This document shows positions 55,760 through 64,000 of a DNA stretch of 64,000 bases, piece after piece. A program made the translations under genes and the position numbers. The notes beneath the pieces were generated by a model. It ran no database searches, was not told the origin of the DNA, and saw only the letters and a program-made list of their open reading frames with translations. Source of the stretch: Acheta domesticus. Taxonomy: Eukaryota > Arthropoda > Insecta > Orthoptera > Gryllidae. How positions within the stretch are numbered: the first letter of the stretch is position 1; each line of letters opens with the position of its first letter. Where the stretch lies: NCBI GenBank assembly GCA_031308135.1, contig JAHLJT010000631.1, positions 193,877,685 through 193,941,684 on the forward strand, written 5' to 3'.

Positions 55760-58320
55760 TGCGGAGCAGGACGCGACGCGACGTGGCGGGGCGAGGTGGG
55801 GTGAGGCGGGGCGGGGCATAGAATGACGTGACGGGGAGTATGAAACCGCCAGAGGGAAGATGAATCCGGATGGCGCGCCTCCTTCGGAGCACAGGCTAAA
55901 GAGTAACGTGCCATAAGCCGATAAAACATGCGGAAAGTACTATAAAAGCCGTCAGGTAGGCACGCTCATAAAAGATGTAAATGTCGTTCGATACGACTGT
56001 TTAGGCGTGGAAACGATCGTAAGAGCTACTCTTGAATAAACGTATGCCTGTTTCAAGTCTCCAGTAAAAACAGACTGCCATCTATTGAAAATCCAATTCA
56101 ACGTGAAATGTTCTGTGAACCTTCTTTTCACAATAAAAACCTTCCCCTTGAAGAATTGAACATGCACCGGCTAAATGGAATGAAGAAGGAAGTTGAAATG
56201 GTTCAAAAAGTAAGAGTGAGATATATCGCCAATATACTAGTAAAGTTGCGCCAGTAAACACAACAAAAAAGCTCAAAGATAATTAGTTTAATCGATTTTT
56301 AAAGTACGTAACGCTCTTCAAAAAACATGTAAAATAATATAAAATATAATACACAAATATATTACATAAACCATAGAGAACTCGTTTCCTACTCACAAAG
56401 TGAAGTCGTTTCTTTAAGTGTTCCCATAAAAGCAAGAATATATAAGGAATCTTTCCGAAGCTTAAAACATTGAGTGTAAAATATGTTCACGTTCCTCATA
56501 AAACTACAAATAAAAAATATTAAGAAAGGGTATGTCAAAGTAGAAATTTAAATATAAACAGTAAAATTGCGAGCAAGTATATGACATGAAATCATTGGGG
56601 TTTTCTTGTAATTTCTCATTCACATGCACGTGCATGTGTACCCTAATGAAGCAAAAATGACCATTCTGGAATGCAGACTGCATACTCAGGTGAATTTTTA
56701 AAATTAGCGACGAATTCATCGTAAAATAATCTTGGGCTTTGCAAGGAAGTATATATTACAAAAAATTGTTTTGTAAAAGTAAAACTAAAGATCGTACAGA
56801 AATTTAATTTATTATATCGGATGTCTCACAAATTATGGCCCACCCCTAACTTCTTAACGGTTCACGAAACCGAAACAGGTTTCTCACAACAAGGCGGAAT
56901 TATAAAGCATGAGTTATTTATTGTTTCCGAAGCATTTATTCATCTTTTATTTTTTAAACGGAAGAACTATTTTTCTCACTACCATTGGGTAGATAATAAA
57001 AATAGGAATACAGTGCTGTATCATTTGTAAATGTTTTGATAGTAGTTTGACTGCAAAATTATGGTTTCTGACATGATTTTAAATTAAACTGAAGAAATTT
57101 CTTGCAGTAGTCCTTGCAACTGTCGCCTTTGGAGGAGGTAGCCTTTCTGGCTAATGACTTACGGGGTGACTTAATGACTGAGGTGAGGGGTGACAGGGGA
57201 ATGGCAGTGAGGGCATAGACGCATTGACAGCCATCCGTGATCTTGACTAAGACACGGGAAAAATGTCAATATTAACGATCAAATATAAGAGTTTTCCATT
57301 GATTCATTAGAATTGAACTTTTCTTCCACTGATTGAAATTACAAAGCAATGACCATTGAAATGAACGATGTAAAGAAATTATTTTTGTAAGAAAGATATT
57401 AACAAAGGTCGTTTCCAAAGTTAACAAGAATCCAACTCAATGTCTAATGACTGCAAGGACACGGCATACTGTTAGAGTATTTCAAACACAAGGAACGGGA
57501 ATAAGTGGTTAAAAATTGTCAGTGAAACTTCCTTAGATAATTCATCATATTTTAACTAGGCATAAATGTTGTCATTCATTACCGTTACTCTAATCATTAT
57601 AAATTTACAATAATAAAATCATTCATATATACGTAACTATAAAAAATAAAATACAGCTGTATGTTTGTACACTTGGTTACAGTCTTGTTTGTACAGCTCA
57701 CGATGTGCAAGAATATACATTTTAAGTGGAAAATTGATACTAATGAAAAATATAGCGTCCTTCCTAGCGGCTAGTTCCCGAGCAACTAAATTTGCTGGTG
57801 TATTTCAAATTTCAGGCCATTTCGTCTAAGTGTACAAAGTTACATTTTATTTAACTGGAATTATTCAATTATCTTGTAAGATATTTTTCATTATTATCAA
57901 TTTTTCACTTAAAATTAATGTTTTTCGATCAAATTGTGGACTTTACAAACAAGACTGTTAACAACTGTATGTATACATTTGTCACTTTTAGGGTAGGATT
58001 AATCTGACTTTTGTCACCTAGCGTTGTTCCCAGGTCTTGGATCTGTTTTTATTTATTCTCCAAACCTAGGGATAAGGGAGACGTGAGGCGAACATGTCTC
58101 AGTCCTATCAGCATACCCAGGTATGATGACGCATTCCTATCCTAGGTAATTTCTCCATATATTCTCAACTATTCCATACCTACTTAATTTGGCGTATCTG
58201 TGCTTTTTCTTTCTTCAAACAACTACAGAAACTGATGCGATTACAGCAGACAAACACGTACATAAATTATTTACACTTTTATTACATAATTTATTTACGG
58301 ACAGCTATGCACATCTGTAT
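55760..58320. other. AT-rich DNA without a recognised feature
   Basis: 55760-55830 has a short gaggtggggtgaggcggggc run. The rest is AT-rich with short motif-less ORFs only. Confidence 0.45.
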
Positions 58321-58640
58321 GATTGATTGTTCGTGACTCCGGGCGCGTCATCTACTTAGGTCATTAGTAGTAGCGCGTGTTTTTCCCTCGGGAGGTGGTG
58401 GTGATCTTTTTCCCGCTAGATGGCGAGATCCGCCACCGACCTACAGTGGACTAGCGGGATTTTCCCTCAACCAGATATCTCCCATCAGCGGGGCACCGCC
58501 CCAGCTGGGAAAAACTCTACGCTACCGATTGGTCTCCCGGCATGTGTGGTGGTGCATGCTAGTGCAAGTATGTGTGTAATAGGGTGATAATATGACAAGG
58601 AAGAGGAAAGAAAGATTGCGCGCGCGCGCTCGAAGGCCAC
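58321..58640 (-). repeat. SINE family A, copy 8 (5' truncated)
   Basis: Minus-strand copy with 3' tail gattgattgttcgtgactcc and blocks accagatatctcccatcagc and ggcaccgccccagctggg. It ends in a gcgcgcgcgc run near 58630 before the tRNA-like head. Confidence 0.88.
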
Positions 58641-58847
58641 CTTCTCCAAAGGCAACAGTCGCAAGCACTGCTACTGCTTGTCCGTTTAATTTAAAATCAC
58701 ATGTCAGAGTCTAATTTTGACCTCAGATTAGTATCAAAACATTAAAATGGTACATCATTGTATTCCTCTATTCTGTTGTATCTATTCATTGCTAATGAGA
58801 AAAAAATGTAACTCCATAAAAATATGTAGCTCCATATATAAAATAAA

Positions 58848-61130
58848 CTAGTGGTGCTAAAACAGTATGTACTTTCTCGCCCGTATTTTCACGCCAAATT
58901 ACGCGAAAAAACTCAAATTTTTGAAAACATTTACGACCTTATTTCACAATATATCTTTAAGGAGCAGATTCAATTAAGAGAAAATTCTATCTTTAATATT
59001 TTAGTTGTAGGACGACGGCGAAAAAATTTTGAACTTTTGCAACTCTTGAAAAAACAGGATTTTTAACGAACTTGAGACCTGCATTATTCTATTTAACGAT
59101 CTTCACACTATCCAAGAATAACATTTAATAAAAAATGATAGAGCCATTTTTTTTCAAATATGAAAAACATCCCAGGGGCTTCACGTAGAGTACCTCCAAA
59201 AATTAAAATATCGGTTTCAAATCCAAGGGGCCGTGACATTAGCCAGATCGATTGGGGAATATCAGTTTTGGAGAAAATTGGCTAAATGGTTTAACCGTTA
59301 GTGTTGTTCACATTTTGCGGACGGATGCACATTTTGACGTAATTCAATTTTTCGCTACCAAAGGCCTACAAAACTGGCTACATCACGTGTTAGAAATTTT
59401 TTTTCTCAATTTGGCAACTGGATGGATCAACTTTTTCTTTACCAGGGCTCTATAACAGGAGTTTTTCTACGAAAAATTTGCAGTTCTTTCGCGCAGCATG
59501 ACATACCTTTCTCTCTACTCCCTAGCGAGAAAGTAACTAGTGGTGCTACGAAATGGCACAGACTTTCCCGTATTAGTTTTCTATTCCCTTGGGTCTTCAC
59601 TAGCTATTCGGAATTGCCACAAATTCTTTTTTGCCAGCTGTCATCTATCACCGCCAAAATTACATTTTTTTTGTCATTTTGTTATTTTTTCGGTTTCCTA
59701 TTGGTAGAACGGAAACATTAATTTTAGAATATTAAAGAACACAAAAACCTAGTCATAAATGGCAATTTTCTTTTAAAAATATATGTGCCGTTTAAGAGAA
59801 AATGGCGTTTTAGCGCTACTAAAAATGCGATATTTGAAGTTCATTTTCACAGAAAATGTTTGAGTTTTCAAAATACTTTATTTGAAGTTATTTGAAGCAC
59901 TTACACTCACAAATAAAATAATCCTTACAAATTGCTGGTAATGTGCACATTAAAGATGCGAGATATCTTTAAAAAAATTACAACTATGTAATTTTTGAAA
60001 AAACAAAAAAATAACTCGTAATAAACTTTACGCTATACTAAAGAGTGTAATTAGGACTATCCGTTACAAAAGTTTAAAGAAAAAATTTGCAGCCATATAT
60101 GCGAAAATGGCGTTTGAGCGTTTCTGAAAATGCAAAATTTTGAGCTACTTTTCATAGAAAACGGTTGTGTTTTCGAGAAACTTTACTTGACATTATTTAA
60201 AGTACAGGTACTCGTAAATATAATAATGTGAAAAAATCACCGCTAATGTAAATATTATGACATATATTCGACATGAGAAACATGTGAAAAAATTTACATT
60301 TTTGTGATTTTTGAAAAAAAACAACCTATATAGCAATATGGCTTTTTTGTCATCGGATAGAGTACATTTATCACTATCCCTACCAAAAGTTTAAAGAAAA
60401 ATATGGAGCCGTTTTTGAGAAAATCTTGTTTTTGTAATTTTTTAAAATTGGACATATTGCACGCAATATTACACGAAAACTACTAAAAGTTTGAAAAACA
60501 TTTACATGATCTTTATGAAAGATTTCAATATGCAGAACAAATTTTATTTGAAGAAGAAATTTCTATCTTCAATTTTGTATTTGGAGAAAGACGCCGAAAA
60601 AAATTCAACTTTCACAATTTTCAAAAATCCAGAGTAAGTCGTGAAAATCGGCTCTATGCCGTCTTAATAAGTGTATTATACTCTATTCATTCAAGAAATT
60701 TAAAGAAAAAATTTGGAGCCGTTGTTAAGAAAATTTTGAAAATGTCCGGGGTGCTTCATGTAAAGTCCCCCCAAATTTTAAAGACTCAAAGCTTCGACTC
60801 GAATCAGATCGACCAGGGAATATCCATTTTGTAAGAAATCGTACGTATGGTTTATGCGCTTGTAGTGTTCACAGACCGACAGACGGACGTTTTCCTTTCA
60901 ATTGGTTTTCCGATATCAAGGACCCACAAAAGAGGGTTTCTGGCTACACCATGTGTTAGGGGATTTTTTTTCTTAATTTAGCAATTGGTTTTATCCACTT
61001 TCTCGTTATCACGGCCCGACACTGAATTTTTTCCACCGAAAATTAGCCATTTTTTCGCGCAGCATTACATATCTTTCCCTATACTGTGACCATCCGTTTT
61101 CCCTCTGAAAGCTTAGGAAAACGTGGCACA
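58848..61130 (+). repeat. Composite repeat: two long direct copies around ~310-bp tandem units
   Basis: The head actagtggtgct...actttc.cgcccgta occurs at 58848 and 59537, with a partial one near 61130. The blocks cgacggcgaaaaaattttga (about 59013) and gacgccgaaaaaaattcaac (about 60590), then cccaggggcttcacgtagag (59172) and ccggggtgcttcatgtaaag (60749), then the ttcgcgcagcat tail (about 59490 and 61055), show two diverged copies. Between them a ~310-bp unit marked by tttaaagaaaaaatttggag recurs. The repeat has no coding capacity, and a tail fragment lies at 29445-29850. Confidence 0.82.
59770..60720 (+). repeat. ~310-bp tandem units inside the composite repeat
   Basis: A gagccgt-type junction (gtgccgtttaagagaaaatg at about 59786, gcagccatatatgcgaaaat at 60089, ggagccgtttttgagaaaat at 60405, ggagccgttgttaagaaaat at 60716) repeats at intervals of about 304, 316 and 311 bp. 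The first two units also share gtttgagttttc/gttgtgttttcg and attatttaaagta-like segments. The units are diverged, so the array is old. Confidence 0.75.
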
Positions 61131-61139
61131 TTTATCGCC

Positions 61140-61387
61140 CGCACGAAGAGCTTCAGTACTTACAGCGCGCACCGCACAGACAGAAGAGAGCTACTGATTA
61201 GTTCTCATATCACAAGAGTTCACTAGAATCGCTTGGCTAGGGTAACAGCGAGACACACAGCACATCCCCTTCCCTTTCGAAGCGTGTCGGCAAGCAGCGA
61301 GGTTGAACGGACGTAGCGTGTCAACGTGGACGCCGTCAATCCAGACGAAGAAAAGGCATCAGAGCTCTTCAAAGACAAAAGGAAGAG
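61140..61387 (+). other. Exon-like block with GTAATT donor
   Basis: GC-richer, non-repetitive DNA ending in ggaagag|gtaattaat (donor at 61388). One frame at its end reads VNVDAVNPDEEKASELFKDK, which looks protein-like, but a TAG lies just upstream and no ATG is in frame. It is either an exon of an unknown transcript or part of the adjacent composite repeat. Confidence 0.2.
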
Positions 61388-61631
61388 GTAATTAATTCTT
61401 TGAATTAGTGCGAAGAGAATTACTATTTAAGGATTAATTAACAAGATGTTTTAAGAACAGTGGAAAGAGGGGAAGGAGCCCTGTTACTTATAATTGATTA
61501 GAATCTAACACGTGGTTTTTATATCCTTCTTTTTCAGCTTTTCGCTATTGTTCTTTATTCTCTTTATATGCTCTTCGCTTATTATATTGAATTGAATTCG
61601 ACTGGATATAATTGGAAAATACTAGCGGCAT

Positions 61632-61844
61632 ATGGTTAAAACATTTACGTTGGCAAAAGACGAATATTTAACCATACCGTTGGCCCAGAGAAAGCTCTAC
61701 TGCAAGGGAGCTTTGGTAACGGTACCCGACCAGCGGAGCGAGCAGCGAAGGGAAACACCCAGCATCAAGGTCACCGAAGTCGCCACTGCTCGAGTTTCAG
61801 AAGATGGCGAACGAAACCCCGTATTGAAAATGATTTCAAAGTAA
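61632..61844 (+). CDS. Candidate coding exon, 70 codons, donor-like 3' end
   Basis: The ORF begins MVKTFTLAKDEYLTIP and ends VLKMISK. Its stop overlaps a good splice donor (caaa|gtaaga at 61841), so the frame could continue by splicing. A pyrimidine-rich ttctttttcag acceptor lies about 95 bp upstream near 61539, and the block at 61140-61387 ends in another donor. Composition is less AT-rich than the flanks. I recognise no family; residues 36-65 are charged and polar. Evidence is positional only, so this could be a terminal gene of an unknown element or chance. Confidence 0.28.
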   Translation: MVKTFTLAKDEYLTIPLAQRKLYCKGALVTVPDQRSEQRRETPSIKVTEVATARVSEDGERNPVLKMISK

Positions 61845-61849
61845 GAAAG

Positions 61850-62740
61850 TTCCTTTCACAAACGTTCTAGTGCCTAGAACTCGTTTAACGAAGCAGATAG
61901 AGTAATTCTGTGTAAACTGAGAAAAAGATTTTATGTTCAGCTAGTTAGAGAAAAGAGTAATTTTTTTTATAATTTAGAGAATCAATCTTTTTTATCCTTA
62001 TTCTTTGTAAAAATAGAAACAGTAAAAACTTAATTTTTGTGTTACATGAAAGATAATATAAATGGTACCAAAGAATGTGTGAAAGCCTAGTAAAATTTTG
62101 ATTTGATGAGAAAGACAGTGTAAATTAGTAAAGTAGCAAAGAGAAGGGTGTATTAAGAATTTTCTTGTGTATTCTATTTTCAGCAATTGACAGCGTATTT
62201 TGTGTTTTTCTATGTATTTATGCGTGTCAAGTGTATGAGGTTTCTATGCCACAAAATTTTTCATCTCAAGATTATAATAAGGTTTTTAAGAAATCTGTGT
62301 TTTAATCTGAATGATTCGCGAGACCGTGGTGTAGACAACCCACGTCCTTGATCCCACCAATTTCAATTTTTTTATGTGGCCCACCATCATCCCGACTGAG
62401 GTACCAAACATCCTAGGGGATTATTAAAAATCCCTCTCCCTTATCCCGAAGACGGTGATGGTCGCAATACTACCTATATCACTCCGTCTATACGTACGTA
62501 TACGGGAAAGTAATAATTACGGAAGGCAGCATTTTAATATAAAATAACCATGAAATAAAGTACGGTTGTTTCCTACAAAACCTCTGGTGAACATTTTCTT
62601 AGGAAGCAAACATTTGTCGTGGTATTTCAAGCGCGCTTGTGTATATCTTCCCGTTTCGGCTTGCACACGTGTACATCCCTTTTTACATTTGGAGGGGAAA
62701 TGAAGAGCAGAATCAGGGGAAGCTCCCGTGTTCGCAGCAG
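61850..62740. other. AT-rich DNA; short shared block near 62470-62525
   Basis: The block atcactccgtctatacg and tacgggaaagtaataatt resembles ttactccgtacttacgggaa at 29805-29835, at the end of the dispersed repeat. Otherwise nothing is recognised. Confidence 0.4.
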
Positions 62741-62749
62741 TGCCGGGCT

Positions 62750-62840
62750 TCCCAAGCGCCCAAGCATTTGGCACTCCTGAGTTACAGCAACTGTGCGTCT
62801 GCCAGGAAATCCGGGTTCAATTCCCGGCTAAGGTAGTAAA
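62750..62840 (+). repeat. tRNA-like unit (SINE family D)
   Basis: The T-arm-like sequence CCGGGTTCAATTCCCGG (62811-62827) is a perfect 5-bp stem and 7-nt loop containing a consensus B box. Upstream, ttggcactcctgag resembles an A box. No matching acceptor stem is visible, so a tRNA-derived SINE head is more likely than a tRNA gene. An AT-rich (ataaca)-type tail follows to about 62930. Confidence 0.5.
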
Positions 62841-63710
62841 TTCTTTGAACTACTGCACAATTTATAACAATATAAATATTAATATCAATAACAATAGTAT
62901 TAATAACTACAATATTACTCGATTAACTAGCAAAATTTAAAGAAATAGAAAAATTAATGTTAATATCTAACTCCACTTTTCGTACTCACGAGTAGATTAG
63001 AAGCGTTACATTCTCCAGGAATCAAACTCACCTGAAACAAAACAAAACAAAACACTTCATAAGCTTGTTCAGATATACATTGAACTAAAAGGAATTACGT
63101 ACCAAAGGATAAAGTTACATACACACATTTTCATTCACAAATATAAACATTTTCATTTGATCTTCTGAGCATTTTGCTGATGACCAGAAAAATTTTTAAA
63201 ATAATACATATCCAAAAAAAATTAAAACACAAAGCCATTGACTCAGTCCTGCGACTTTTTCTGCGGAACGAGACTCAACAGGTATTCTCACCTAATTGGT
63301 ATCTGTTATTTTTCCAATGTGAAATGAAATTTTCAATTTTATGAAAATATAAGATAATAATAAATAATAATATATTCAAATAAAAATGAAATAATAAATT
63401 CAAATGCGATCAGAAATCTAAAGAAAATTGTGCTTAATTCGGCAATGTAAAAAGTTTGTACGGTAGAATCACGGGAAAATAAAATAAGCCATTGAGCGCA
63501 CGTAATCTTTTCTTCCTCATCCTTTCGCCTCAAATACATACACACTTCTTTACGCACTACACTACCAGTCATCTCGGGAAACCAATCGGAAACCAGTTTT
63601 TGTTCCGACTAAGAGGGATATATTTCCAGAGAGGAAATTATTCTGAAGCCGACATTCGACGCTGCATTTCACATCCTAACGGGAAAAGAACCGACTTCTG
63701 AGAATTTAAT
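62841..63710. other. AT-rich DNA without a recognised feature
   Basis: A short (caaaa)n run at 63035-63052 is the only structure noted. Confidence 0.45.
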
Positions 63711-64000
63711 GATTGATTCGTTTGTTGATCTTTCCGACAGTTTCCAGGTTAGCTCTTAGTCCCGTTTGTAGCGCATGGTTTAACCCAGAATGTGGAGGTA
63801 TCCAGCGCCGTATCTTGAGATCTGGCGCTGACCTACATGTCGGCATGCAGGGGATTCCCCTCCCCAAGAATCTTCCCTAGCGGGGCACCGCCTCTGCCGG
63901 AACAAACGACTCGTCTTCAGACAAGTGTGGTAGTGTCGTGTTTGTCAGTTCGGAGAAAGATTGGGACTCAAGAGGAAGAAAATAACTCATGCTTCCCATG
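63711..64000 (-). repeat. SINE family A, copy 9 (runs off window end)
   Basis: Minus-strand copy starting with 3' tail gattgattcg and containing gatctggcgctgacctacat and agcggggcaccgcctctgcc. It is more diverged than the other copies and is cut by the window edge, so its head is not visible. Confidence 0.82.

Noticed and set aside
61085..61120. Similarity of the ccgttttccctctgaaag segment to 31705-31722
   Set aside because: Only about 18 bases match and the flanks do not align, so chance or very remote repeat similarity cannot be separated.
62750..62840. Functional tRNA gene
   Set aside because: A good T-arm is present, but there is no acceptor stem or convincing anticodon arm. It is better explained as a SINE head. 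The same applies to 2088-2170 and 9613-9690.

Overview
This window reads as arthropod, most likely insect, nuclear DNA from a large transposon-rich genome. The background is AT-rich and mostly non-coding, broken about every 4-6 kb by short very GC-rich low-complexity islands. Every long ORF with recognisable protein motifs belongs to a mobile element, and no host gene can be supported with confidence. The elements (an R4/Dong-clade retrotransposon, CR1/L2- and jockey-like LINEs, mariner, piggyBac, several tRNA-derived SINEs) are those of insect genomes. I suspect a hemimetabolous insect with a big genome, but species cannot be read from sequence alone.

Layout. 0-6.6 kb: tRNA-like units, an 11-bp satellite (about 31 perfect units) and the first copy of the dominant SINE (family A). 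6.6-11.1 kb: a 5'-truncated CR1/L2-like LINE, a SINE with a 13-bp target duplication, a jockey-like LINE 3' fragment with a 10-bp target duplication, a second tRNA-type SINE and a gutted piggyBac transposon. 11.2-20 kb: more SINEs, GC-rich low-complexity DNA and a 14-bp satellite. 20.3-26.2 kb: two head-to-tail copies of an R4/Dong-clade non-LTR retrotransposon on the minus strand, one nearly full length, embedded in (TAA)n. 28-36 kb: GC islands, minisatellites and a purine-strand tract. 37-39 kb: an inverted-repeat element and a mariner relic folded head to head. 41.5-43.3 kb: diverged local duplications. 44.27-46.36 kb: a long-TIR foldback element carrying an array of CACTGA/TCAGTG hairpins, abutting a piggyBac-type MITE in TTAA. 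46.57-47.2 kb: a further TIR element. 49-58 kb: local duplications, GC islands and unassigned DNA. 58.3-61.1 kb: a composite repeat with ~310-bp internal tandem units. 61.1-64 kb: weak exon-like DNA, another tRNA-like unit and a last SINE.

The sequences act together as a retroposon/transposon community. Family A (nine copies) and the other tRNA-like SINEs need a LINE partner for mobilisation, the MITEs need a transposase from elsewhere, and only the R4/Dong copy at 22.5-26.1 kb looks close to coding-competent, with a 1-nt deletion near its C-terminus. The most unusual structures are the hairpin-array foldback element, the tandem R4/Dong pair with an apparently identical 3' block, the head-to-head mariner derivative and the 58.8-61.1 kb composite repeat.
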